Assembly: GCA_016869915.1 (NCBI GenBank)
Contig: VGDA01000008.1
Coordinates: 1 to 23,760, forward strand
Reading direction: 5' to 3'
DNA: 23,760 nt
Source: Alphaproteobacteria bacterium
GTDB lineage: Bacteria > Pseudomonadota > Alphaproteobacteria > CACIAM-22H2
A program made the position numbers and the translations under genes. The stretch's first letter is position 1. The number at the start of each line of letters is the position of its first letter. Below, one piece after another: positions 7,488-14,922 of the stretch. Below the pieces are notes generated by a model that saw only the letters and a list, made by a program, of their open reading frames with translations, was not told where the DNA came from and did not search any database.

Positions 7488-7512
7488 AATCACGTTCAGG
7501 AGAGAGTTTGGT

Positions 7513-8577
7513 TCACGCGCCGAGGCGGGCGGCGAGCGCGCGGATGCTCGCCAGCGTGCGCTCGGGCAGCGAGATGCCACGCGGCAGGTTGGCGGCGCGC
7601 AGCGCGCGCTCGCGCTCGCCGGGGACCTCGACGCGCGCGAAGCCTGGCGCGGGCGGGCAGTCGCGCAGCTCGGCCAGCATCTCCTCCGCCATCTCGCGCA
7701 TGCGCGCCGGCGCGCCGAAGCGCGACGTGTCGAGCGCCAGCACCAGCCAGTTGCACTCCGTCGTCGCGGGGCCGAGCATCGCCTCGCAGACGAGCTCCGC
7801 CATCACGGCCATGCCGTAGCCCATGGGCCCGCCCTTGGGCAGGATCGCGCCGCCCGCGAAATAGGCGGCGGGATCGCGGCTGGGCCTGCCCTCGCTGTCG
7901 ATGATCGCTCCCGCTGGGACGAGCGCGCCCGCCGCGCGCGCCGAATGCAGCCATCCGCCGGCGATCATGGAGGTCGCGAAGTCGATCACCGCCGGCCCGC
8001 GATCGCCGCCCGGGATGCCCAGGCTGTAGGGATTGGTGGGCAGCAGCGCCTTGCGCCCGCCATGGGGCGCCGCCTGGCGCCAGTTCTTGCGCCCGCCGCC
8101 GCCGATGACGATGGCGAGCGCGCCGCGCTCCGCCGCGCGCTCGGCGAAGGCGCCGATGCGCCCGGTATGGCCGGCCTCGCGCAGCGCGCGCACCGCGATG
8201 CCGTCGCGCAGGGCCTGGTCGGTGGCGTCGTCGACCGCGAGGCGCATGGCCGGGATGCCGATCCCGCCGCCGCCATCGACCCAGGGCCAGCCGCGCTCCG
8301 CCGCCGGCACGAGCCGCGCGACGGCGTCGGCGCGCAGGTAGCCGGACGCCGCCTGTTCCGCGTATTGCAGCACGCGAATCGTGCCGTGGGATTCGACGCC
8401 GCACAGGTCGGCGTCCGCCAGGTGCCCGGCGACCTCCTGCGCGATGTCGGCCGGGAAGCCCGAGGCGCGCAGGATCGCGGCGACCAGCGCGATCGCCTCC
8501 GCGACCGGGACGAGGATGCGCGGCCCGTCGAAGTCGAGCTTGCTCGCCACGCCCGCGGCGGGATCAGCGCCGGCCAT
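7513..8577 (-). CDS. Ldh/AllD-type malate/lactate/ureidoglycolate dehydrogenase family oxidoreductase
   Basis: This is an NAD(P)-dependent dehydrogenase of 354 residues of the Ldh2/AllD/DlgD family. Family landmarks are GVESHGTIR with the catalytic histidine H64, GHTGRIG (H137), APHGG, TNPYSLGIP (181-189), an FATS stretch and KGGPMGYGM in the cofactor/dimer region. Members oxidise or reduce alpha-hydroxy/keto acids or cyclic imino acids such as piperideine-2-carboxylate. The start at 8577 (MAGADPAAG) has a GGAGG site in the upstream gene and overlaps the ATPase gene by 14 bp. A longer frame from 8643 adds a basic, unconserved stretch and is less likely. As the last gene of a peptide-type transporter operon it probably processes a product of the imported compound. 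Confidence 0.9.
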   Translation of the reverse strand: MAGADPAAGVASKLDFDGPRILVPVAEAIALVAAILRASGFPADIAQEVAGHLADADLCGVESHGTIRVLQYAEQAASGYLRADAVARLVPAAERGWPWVDGGGGIGIPAMRLAVDDATDQALRDGIAVRALREAGHTGRIGAFAERAAERGALAIVIGGGGRKNWRQAAPHGGRKALLPTNPYSLGIPGGDRGPAVIDFATSMIAGGWLHSARAAGALVPAGAIIDSEGRPSRDPAAYFAGGAILPKGGPMGYGMAVMAELVCEAMLGPATTECNWLVLALDTSRFGAPARMREMAEEMLAELRDCPPAPGFARVEVPGERERALRAANLPRGISLPERTLASIRALAARLGA

Positions 8578-10618
8578 GGCCTGGCGCCTCCGCGCGTTGC
8601 AGCGCCCGCAACTCCTCGACCGGGATGTGGCAGCGTATGACATGGCCGTCGCCGGCCTCGCGCGCTGGCGGCGCGTCGGTCGCGCAGATGTCGCCGACGC
8701 GGCGATGGCAGCGTCGCTGGAAGGGACAGCCTTGCGCGGGCGGGGCGCTCTCCTGCACGTCGTCGGCGAGCAGGCGCGGGCGCGCGCCGGGCACCGGGTC
8801 CAGCACCGCGGCCATCAGCGCCTCGGTGTAGGGATGCGACGGCGACGCGTAGACCGCGCCGACGGGCCCGAGCTCGCAGATCCGCCCCTGGTAGAGCACG
8901 GCGACGCGGTCGGCGATCGCGCGCACGACGGCGAGGTCATGCGAGACGAAGACGAAGGTCGTGCCGCTGTCGCGCCGCAGCGCGTCGAGCAGCGCCAGCA
9001 CCGCCGCCTGCACCGAGACGTCGAGCGCCGAGGTCACCTCGTCGCAGAGCACGACGCGCGGCGCGGCCGCGAAGGCGCGCGCGATGGCCACGCGCTGCTT
9101 CTCGCCGCCGGAGAGCTGCGCCGGCAGGCGGTCGAGGTAGTGGGCGCCGAGCCGGACCTGCTCGAGGAGCTCGACGCTGCGCCGGCGCAGCGCCTCGCCC
9201 GACAGGCCGAAATAGAGGCCGAGCGGCTGCGCGAGGATCGTCGCCACGTCGTGGCGCGGGTTGAGGCTCTCGTCGGGGTTCTGGAAGACGAGCTGCACCG
9301 CGCGCAGCTCGCCCGGTCCGCGGCGCGCGACGTCCGGCGCGAGCGCGATGCCATCGCCGAGCGCGATGGTGCCGTCGGCTCGCGGGACGAGGCCGGCGAT
9401 CGCCTTGAGGATCGTCGACTTGCCGCTGCCGGACTCGCCGACCAGCGCGACGGCCTCGCCCTCGCGCAGGGCGAGATCGATGCCGTCGACGGTGCGCGGG
9501 CCGCCGGCGGGGCGGCCGAGCAGCTGGTCCACCAGGCCCTGGCGCGCATAGCTCACGGCGAGGCGCGAGAGCGCGAGTGCCTGCCCGCGGTCGTGCGTCG
9601 ACGCGTCGGGGGCCGCGCGCGCGCCTGCGCGGGGCGCGAGATCGGCGACGGCGTCGGGGCGCAGGCATCGCGCGAGCGTGCCGTCGGGGCGCGCGGCGAG
9701 CGCGGGCCGCGTCGTGCGGCAGGCGTCGATGGCCAGCGCGCAGCGATCCGCGAAGGCGCAGCCGGGGCCGGCGCCGCCGGGCTCGGGCGGGCGGCCCTCG
9801 AGCGCGGCGGGCAGGGCGCCGCCCGCCAGGCGCGGGATCGAGGCCAGCAGGCCGCGCGCATAGGGATGCGCGGGCTCGACGAGCACGCGCCGCGCATCGC
9901 CGTCGAGCACGATCTCGCCGCCATACATCACCGCCACGCGCGCGCAGACGCGGGCGATCGCGCCGAGGTCGTGGCTGACATAGACCATGGTCGTGCCGAG
10001 CTGCGCGGCGAGGTCCGAGAGCAGGTCGAGGACATGCGCCTGCGTGGTCACGTCGAGGCCGGTCGTCGGCTCGTCGAGCAGCAGCGCCTCCGGCTCTCCG
10101 GCCAGCGCCATCGCGATGGCGACGCGCTGCTGCTGGCCGCCGGAGAGCTCGTGCGGGTAGCGCCGCGCGATCGCGTCGGGGTCGGGCAGGCGGACCTGCG
10201 CGAGCAGCTCGCGCACGCGCTCGCGGTTCTGGCCGGCGGGCCGGGTGCCATGCAGGCGCAGCACCTCTGCGACCTGCGCCTCGATGCGCAGGTTCGGCGT
10301 CAGGGACTGGCCCGAGTTCTGCGGGATGAGGGCGAGGCGCCGGCCGCGGATGCGCTCGAGCTCGTGGCGCGGCAGGGACAGGAGGTCCGTGCCGTCGAAG
10401 CGCGCGCTGCCCTCGATCGTGCGCAGCCCGCGCTTCAGGTAGCCCATCGCCGCGAGGAGCAGCGTGCTCTTGCCTGAGCCGCTCTCGCCGACGATGCCCA
10501 CGGTCTCGCCACGTCGCACCTCGAGGTCGACGCCGCGCAGCACCTCGACGACGCGGCCGGAGCGGGACGCGAAGCCGACGCGCAGGGCGGAGACCTGGAT
10601 CAGCGGGGGCTCGCCCAT
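8564..10618 (-). CDS. Fused dipeptide/oligopeptide ABC transporter ATP-binding protein (DppD-DppF)
   Basis: This cytoplasmic ATPase of 684 residues has two complete nucleotide-binding domains in one chain. Domain 1 has Walker A GESGSGKST (44-52), signature LSGGQQQR (158-165), Walker B LLLDEPT (179-185) and switch H216. Domain 2 has Walker A 394-402, LSGGEKQR (502-509), VVLCDEVTS (522-530) and H560. Each domain ends in an oligopeptide-type C-terminal region with four cysteines: C287, C293, C300, C318 and C631, C637, C645, C663. In DppD/DppF such clusters bind an iron-sulfur centre. Fusions of this kind (as in YejF or GsiA) power peptide, opine or glutathione uptake. It starts one base after the DppC-like permease stop, so one mRNA encodes the whole transporter. 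Confidence 0.95.
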   Translation of the reverse strand: MGEPPLIQVSALRVGFASRSGRVVEVLRGVDLEVRRGETVGIVGESGSGKSTLLLAAMGYLKRGLRTIEGSARFDGTDLLSLPRHELERIRGRRLALIPQNSGQSLTPNLRIEAQVAEVLRLHGTRPAGQNRERVRELLAQVRLPDPDAIARRYPHELSGGQQQRVAIAMALAGEPEALLLDEPTTGLDVTTQAHVLDLLSDLAAQLGTTMVYVSHDLGAIARVCARVAVMYGGEIVLDGDARRVLVEPAHPYARGLLASIPRLAGGALPAALEGRPPEPGGAGPGCAFADRCALAIDACRTTRPALAARPDGTLARCLRPDAVADLAPRAGARAAPDASTHDRGQALALSRLAVSYARQGLVDQLLGRPAGGPRTVDGIDLALREGEAVALVGESGSGKSTILKAIAGLVPRADGTIALGDGIALAPDVARRGPGELRAVQLVFQNPDESLNPRHDVATILAQPLGLYFGLSGEALRRRSVELLEQVRLGAHYLDRLPAQLSGGEKQRVAIARAFAAAPRVVLCDEVTSALDVSVQAAVLALLDALRRDSGTTFVFVSHDLAVVRAIADRVAVLYQGRICELGPVGAVYASPSHPYTEALMAAVLDPVPGARPRLLADDVQESAPPAQGCPFQRRCHRRVGDICATDAPPAREAGDGHVIRCHIPVEELRALQRAEAPGHGRR

Positions 10619-10619
10619 G

Positions 10620-11483
10620 TCAGTGGACCGGCGCGGCGGCGCGGTCGACGCCCAGCGCCTTGGCGAGGGCGTCGGCGGCGAGGTTGATGCCGACGATGAG
10701 CGAGCTCAGCGCGACAACGGGCGCGAGCCCCGCCCAGGGCGCGATCGCCATGAAGCTGCGCGCGTCGGCGATCATCAGCCCCCAGTCGGGCGTCGGCGGC
10801 GACACGCCGAAGCCGAGGAAGGAGAGCGAGGAGAAGGCGAGCAGCATCCAGGACCAGCGCATCGCGCCCTCGACCATCAGCGCGTCGAGCACGTTGGGCA
10901 GGATCTCGCGCAGGATGATGGCGGGGCGACCATGGCCGCGCGCGCGCGCGGCGAGCACGTAGTCGCGCGCCACGACGCCATGGGTCGCGGCGCGCGCGAT
11001 GCGGATCACGGGGATGCCGTAGAAGAAGGCGAGGGTCGGCACGAGCACGCCGATCCCCGCCCCGAAGGTGACGATGATCAGCAGCATCTTCAGGATCCAG
11101 GGCAACGACAGGAAGGCATCGACCACGCGCATGAGCACGTCGTCGAGCCGCCCCCCGGCGAGGCCCAGCCAGATGCCGAGGATGCCGCCCCATGCGACCG
11201 CGAGCGGCGTGGCGATCGCGGTCACGACGATCGCCTGGCGGCCGCCCATCGCGGTGCGCGTGAGGACGTCGCGGCCGAGCTGGTCCGTGCCCAGCCAGTG
11301 CGCCACGCTCGGCGCGTCCAGGATCATCGCCGCGCTGATCGCCTTGAAGTCGTAGGGGACGATCCACGGGCTCGCCACGGCGAGCGCGACATGGGCAAGC
11401 ACCAGCGTCGCGCCGATCGCGCCCGACGGCCGCGAGAAGAGGCTGCGCGCGACGCCGCGCCAGCGCGAGGCCCCGCGGGTCAT
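10620..11483 (-). CDS. Dipeptide/oligopeptide ABC transporter permease (DppC-like)
   Basis: This is an inner-membrane permease of 287 residues. Family marks include IVPYDFKAI followed by HWLGTDQLGRDVLTR, the periplasmic loop typical of DppC/OppC/NikC, and the coupling loop DYVLAARARGHGRPAIILREILPN. The N-terminal stretch RSLFSRPSGAIGATLVL holds the first membrane segment, and five more follow. Its ATG overlaps the stop of the DppB-like gene (ATGA at 11480-11483), indicating coupled synthesis of the permease pair. The substrate cannot be read from the permease; dipeptides, opines, nickel complexes and glutathione are all moved by this subfamily. Confidence 0.95.
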   Translation of the reverse strand: MTRGASRWRGVARSLFSRPSGAIGATLVLAHVALAVASPWIVPYDFKAISAAMILDAPSVAHWLGTDQLGRDVLTRTAMGGRQAIVVTAIATPLAVAWGGILGIWLGLAGGRLDDVLMRVVDAFLSLPWILKMLLIIVTFGAGIGVLVPTLAFFYGIPVIRIARAATHGVVARDYVLAARARGHGRPAIILREILPNVLDALMVEGAMRWSWMLLAFSSLSFLGFGVSPPTPDWGLMIADARSFMAIAPWAGLAPVVALSSLIVGINLAADALAKALGVDRAAAPVH

Positions 11484-12439
11484 CCGTTCCTCGCGCGCAG
11501 CGTGCGCAGCCGCGGGTTCAGGACCATCGTCAGCATGTCGGCGGCGAGGTTCACGCCCACGTAGACCGCGGCGAGGATGAGCGCGATCGCCTGTACCACG
11601 GGCAGGTCGCGGTCCGAGATCGCGTCGATCATGTAGTGGCCGAGGCCGGGATAGTTGAAGACCTTCTCGACCACGACGACGCCGCCGAGCAGCCAGGCGA
11701 TGGTGAGCGCGACCACGTTGATCGCCGGCAGCAGCGCGTTGGGCAGCACGTGGCGCAGGACCATGCGCCAGTAGGGCACGCCCTTGAGCCGCGCCATCTG
11801 CACGTAGTCGCTCTCCAGCGTCTCGATCACGCTCGAGCGCACCGTGCGCAGGACATGCGCGGTCATCACCATCGTGAGGACGACCACGGGCAGGACGATG
11901 CCCGGGAAGAAGGCGGTGGCGGGCGCGCTTGCCGAGACCGTCACGATCCCCGGCACGAGGTCGAGCCAGATGCTGAAGACGAAGATTAGCACCGTCGCCG
12001 AGACGAATTCCGGGATCGTCATCGCGAAGATGGCGCCGGCGGAGAGGACGACGTCGGACGCGCCGTCGCGCCGCAACCCGGTCAGCACGCCGAGCAGCAG
12101 GGCGAGCGGCACGCCGAGCGCGAGGGTGCAGCCCGCGAGCAGGAGCGTGTTGGCGAGGCGGTCGCCGACGAGGCTGGCGATGCGCTTGCCATTATGCGCC
12201 GAGGTGCCGAGGTCAGCGCGCAGCGCGCCTGCGGCCCAGTCGAGGTAGCGGGCGACCGCCGGTCGGTCGAGGCCCAGCTCGCGCCGGCAGTTCTCGAGCC
12301 TCTGGCCCGAGGCGTCGCGCTGCAGGATCGCGGTGCAGGCGTCGCCGGGCAGGGCCTCCACCGCCGCGAAGATCATCGCCGAGACGAGGGCGACCGTGCC
12401 GAGGCCGAGCGCGAGCCGCCGGAGGAGGAGCCGGATCAT
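11480..12439 (-). CDS. Dipeptide/oligopeptide ABC transporter permease (DppB-like)
   Basis: This is an inner-membrane permease of 319 residues with the normal DppB/OppB layout. A short cytoplasmic N-terminus MIRLLLRRL leads into the first membrane helix. A periplasmic loop carries ENCRRELGLDRPAVARYLDW (residues 49-68). The coupling loop reads SDYVQMARLKGVPYWRMVLRHVLPNA, and the closing part has VFNYPGLGHYMIDAI. The sequence just before ATG 12439 is C-rich on the coding strand and has no Shine-Dalgarno site. Translation may therefore depend on the preceding binding-protein gene or be kept low, which suits the usual excess of binding protein over permease. Confidence 0.95.
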   Translation of the reverse strand: MIRLLLRRLALGLGTVALVSAMIFAAVEALPGDACTAILQRDASGQRLENCRRELGLDRPAVARYLDWAAGALRADLGTSAHNGKRIASLVGDRLANTLLLAGCTLALGVPLALLLGVLTGLRRDGASDVVLSAGAIFAMTIPEFVSATVLIFVFSIWLDLVPGIVTVSASAPATAFFPGIVLPVVVLTMVMTAHVLRTVRSSVIETLESDYVQMARLKGVPYWRMVLRHVLPNALLPAINVVALTIAWLLGGVVVVEKVFNYPGLGHYMIDAISDRDLPVVQAIALILAAVYVGVNLAADMLTMVLNPRLRTLRARNG

Positions 12440-12461
12440 GGGTGGGAGGATGGAGGGAGCG

Positions 12462-12493
12462 GGGGCGCCGCCGGACCCGGCCGGCGACGCCCC
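12462..12493 (-). terminator. Intercistronic hairpin between binding protein and permease genes
   Basis: GGGGCG-C-CGCCGG (12462-12474) pairs with CCGGCG-A-CGCCCC (12481-12493), leaving one mismatch and a six-base loop. It lies between the stop of the binding-protein gene (12503) and the DppB-like start (12439). Such stems often stabilise the binding-protein message or partly terminate transcription, so that less permease is made. The role here is inferred from position. Confidence 0.5.
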
Positions 12494-12502
12494 TGGCCGT
12501 CT

Positions 12503-13993
12503 TCAGTCGACCTTCACGAGGTGCCAGCGGATCGAGAAGTTCTCGACCGCGTCGATGTCGCGCGCGCGCGCCGTCGCGCCGACATAGTCGGTGACGTGGA
12601 AGGCGACGAGCGTGCTGCCGTTCTCCGACAGGCGCTTCTGCGCGTCGACGTAGAGCGCCCGGCGCTTGTCGAAGTCGAGCTCGCGGCGCGCGGCGTCGAG
12701 GATCGCGTCCAGCTGTGGGTCGCTGATGAACGACTCGTTCCACGGCGCGGCGGTGCGGTAGATCTCGTTAAGCGCCGAGTCGGCCGGACGCTCGTTCCAG
12801 CGCGTCATCACGACGTCGCGCTTGCGCCAGACCTGGTTCCAGTAGCCGTCGGTCGGCACCGCGGTCACCTTGACCCGGATGCCCGCCGCGGAGACCTGCT
12901 GCTGGAACGTCTCCGCGATGGTCGGCCACACGGACTCGACCGTGCTGGTCAGGAGCTCGATGTCGATCCCGTTCGGGAAGCCGGCCGCGGCGAGGAGCGC
13001 CTTCGCGCCCGCGATGTCCTGCGGGCAGGACATGTCGATCGCGCGGTACTGGTCCTTCGGGCCGACCGGCGTGTCGCATGCCGTCGATCCGCCATCGGCG
13101 CCAACGGCGATCTCGAGCATCGCCTTGCGGTCGACGGCCATGCGCATGGCCTTGCGCACGCGGGGGTCGTCGAAGGGCTTGGAATCCGCCTTGAAGACGA
13201 TGCCGCGCCAGTTGCCGGTCTCGACGCGATGGACCTTGTGGCGGTTGCTGCGCTCGACGAGCTGGCGCTGCTGGCGCGACAGGCCGGGAAGGAAGTCGAC
13301 CTGCCCGCCCAGCAGGGCCTGGAGCCTGGCATTGGCGTCGGAGATGCCGATGATCTCCATGCGCTCGACGCCGGGCGCGCCGAGGAAGTAGTCGGCGTTG
13401 GCGACCAGCGTGGTGGTGCCGCGCGGGTCGAACTTCTCGACCTTGAACGGGCCGGTGCCGATCCCGGTCCTGGCGATCGTCTCTCCCGACCCGTCGGGGA
13501 TGATCATCAGGCGGTAGTCGGTGAGCTGCAGCGGCAGGTCGGCGAAGGGCTGCGCCAGCGTCATCCTGACCGTCAGCGGATCCACCGCCTCCATCGCCGT
13601 GATCATCGCGATGGTCGGGCGCACCGGCGAGTCGGTCTTCGGGTCCTGGATGCGCTTGAGCGTGTAGACGACGTCGGCCGAGGTGAGCGGCCGGCCGTCG
13701 TGGAAGCGGACATTCGGCCGGAGCCTGAAGGTCCATTCCGTCGCGCCCGCATTGGCGGACCAACTGGCGGCGAGGTCGGGGGAGGGCTTGCCGTCGAGGC
13801 TGGGCCGCACGAGGCGGCTCATGATCTTCTCGGTGACCTGGAAGACGCGGCCGCGCGAGGCGGGGTCGAGGCTCGATGCGTCGCCGAAGCCGACCTCGTG
13901 CGCCTGGCGGAAGGTCCCCTTCGGCTGCGCCATGGCCGCCGTGGCGCCCGCCGCGAGCGCCGCGGCAGCGATCATGGTGAGAATCCGCTTCAT
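12503..13993 (-). CDS. Family 5 ABC transporter substrate-binding protein (DppA/OppA-like)
   Basis: This is a periplasmic binding protein of 496 residues. MKRILTMIAAAALAAG followed by AMA-Q is a Sec signal with probable cleavage after residue 22. The fold marks of SBP family 5 are present: WTFRLRPNVRFHDGRPLTSADVVYTLKR, GTGPFKVEKF and VRKAMRMAVDRKAM. The start at 13993 has a GGGAGGAA ribosome site. It is the first gene of an operon with both permeases, the fused ATPase and the dehydrogenase, which defines a complete importer. Family 5 proteins bind di- and oligopeptides, but also opines, nickel chelates, glutathione and sugars, so a peptide substrate is likely but not certain. The divergent peptidase E gene makes a small peptide the leading guess. 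Confidence 0.93.
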   Translation of the reverse strand: MKRILTMIAAAALAAGATAAMAQPKGTFRQAHEVGFGDASSLDPASRGRVFQVTEKIMSRLVRPSLDGKPSPDLAASWSANAGATEWTFRLRPNVRFHDGRPLTSADVVYTLKRIQDPKTDSPVRPTIAMITAMEAVDPLTVRMTLAQPFADLPLQLTDYRLMIIPDGSGETIARTGIGTGPFKVEKFDPRGTTTLVANADYFLGAPGVERMEIIGISDANARLQALLGGQVDFLPGLSRQQRQLVERSNRHKVHRVETGNWRGIVFKADSKPFDDPRVRKAMRMAVDRKAMLEIAVGADGGSTACDTPVGPKDQYRAIDMSCPQDIAGAKALLAAAGFPNGIDIELLTSTVESVWPTIAETFQQQVSAAGIRVKVTAVPTDGYWNQVWRKRDVVMTRWNERPADSALNEIYRTAAPWNESFISDPQLDAILDAARRELDFDKRRALYVDAQKRLSENGSTLVAFHVTDYVGATARARDIDAVENFSIRWHLVKVD

Positions 13994-14211
13994 GCGTGGG
14001 TTCCTCCCGTTCGATGCGTCGCGCGCCCGGCATTTCCGGTGCGTCGACAACCCGTTCTCGGCCGAGAGTGCGGTCGCCCCGGACGGGGTGACAAGCCAAA
14101 TTTCTCCGGGGGATGAATGAAGAAAACTCCATCCATGGCGGCCGCGGCGACATGCCAGCATCCGGTCCGACGCGGCGGGGCGGGCCTGCCGCGCGATCCC
14201 CGGGAGCAGGC
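13994..14211. promoter_or_regulatory. Divergent intergenic region between binding protein and peptidase E genes
   Basis: These 218 bp separate the two divergent starts and must carry both promoters. The part at 14088-14135 is the least GC-rich and is the likely promoter core. It contains GACAAGCCAAA at 14090-14100, which is repeated in opposite orientation at 15867-15877 beside the LysR gene. No convincing -35/-10 pair with normal spacing could be assigned. A reading frame opens at 14113 in phase with peptidase E, but its extra residues are low-complexity. Confidence 0.5.
14090..14100 (-). repeat. 11-bp motif TTTGGCTTGTC, copy 1
   Basis: Read on the minus strand the motif lies about 97 bp upstream of the binding-protein start. 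An exact second copy is at 15867-15877 on the plus strand, between the LysR gene and the FMN oxidase. It may be a shared regulator site. The evidence is only the match and the promoter positions. Confidence 0.35.
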
Positions 14212-14922
14212 ATGGCGCCTCGCCTCGTCATCGCGATCGGCGGCAACGGCTTCACATCCGCCACCAGCCCCGGCCTCGACGACCTCGTCCTCGGCGCGAT
14301 CCCCGGCGGGGTGCGGCGCATCGGCTATGTCGGCAGCGCGGCGGGCGACGACCCGGTTCGCATCGGGCATTTCCACGCGCTCGTCGCGCCGCGCGTCGCC
14401 CTCGCGTCGGTCTTCGATCGCCGTGCCACGGCCGCGCAGGCGGCGCGCTGGGCGGCGGGCCTCGATGCGATCTATGTCGGCGGGGGCGACACCGCGCGGC
14501 TCCTTGGCGAATGGCGCGCCGCGGGGATCGGCGACGTCTTCGCCAGCGCCGGGCGCGACGGCGTCGTGCTGGCGGGCGTCAGCGCCGGCGCCGCGTGCTG
14601 GTTCGAGCGCGCCCTGGTGAGGAACGCGGCTGGCCTCCTCGAGCCGATCGCGTGCCTGGGCCTGCTTCCGGGCAGCGCCTGCGCGCATTACGACGCCGAG
14701 CCCGAGCGGCGCGCGCGCTTCACGGCGGCCATCGCCGCCGGCGCGCTGCCTGGCGGCATCGGCATCGAGGACGGCGTCGCCGTCGCCTTCGCGCGCGGGG
14801 CGCCGCCGCGCGCCTTCTCGGCCGAGCCGGGACGCCGTGCCTATGCCGTGGCGAGCGACGGCGCGGGCGGCGTCTCCTGCGCGCCACTGCCCAGCCTCGT
14901 GCAGGGCCAGGCGATCGCGTAG
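14212..14922 (+). CDS. Peptidase E-like serine peptidase (family S51)
   Basis: This cytoplasmic peptidase has 236 residues, the usual S51 length. The nucleophile is S124 in GVSAGAACWF, preceded by the typical YVGGGDTARLL (88-98). H159 in CAHYDAE is the likely catalytic histidine. Peptidase E cleaves Asp-X dipeptides, while other S51 members act on cyanophycin dipeptides or related substrates. The start at 14212 is preferred because GGGAG lies five bases before it and the chain then begins at the first beta strand. Starts at 14113 or 14152 would add an unconserved, glycine/arginine-rich leader. It faces away from the peptide-type transporter operon, which fits hydrolysis of the imported compound. 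Its last 82 bp overlap the LysR gene tail to tail. Confidence 0.88.
   Translation: MAPRLVIAIGGNGFTSATSPGLDDLVLGAIPGGVRRIGYVGSAAGDDPVRIGHFHALVAPRVALASVFDRRATAAQAARWAAGLDAIYVGGGDTARLLGEWRAAGIGDVFASAGRDGVVLAGVSAGAACWFERALVRNAAGLLEPIACLGLLPGSACAHYDAEPERRARFTAAIAAGALPGGIGIEDGVAVAFARGAPPRAFSAEPGRRAYAVASDGAGGVSCAPLPSLVQGQAIA

Noticed and set aside
8381..10477. 698-codon plus-strand frame opposite the fused ATPase
   Set aside because: It is antisense to a gene with full ABC motifs and shows no recognisable domain, so it is a codon-bias shadow.
12194..14116. 640-codon plus-strand frame opposite the binding-protein gene
   Set aside because: It is compositionally biased, has no motif and is antisense to a clear SBP family 5 gene with a signal peptide.
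14113..14211. N-terminal extension of peptidase E starting at 14113
   Set aside because: The extra 33 residues are low-complexity and unconserved-looking. The start at 14212 has a well-placed GGGAG and gives the standard family length.
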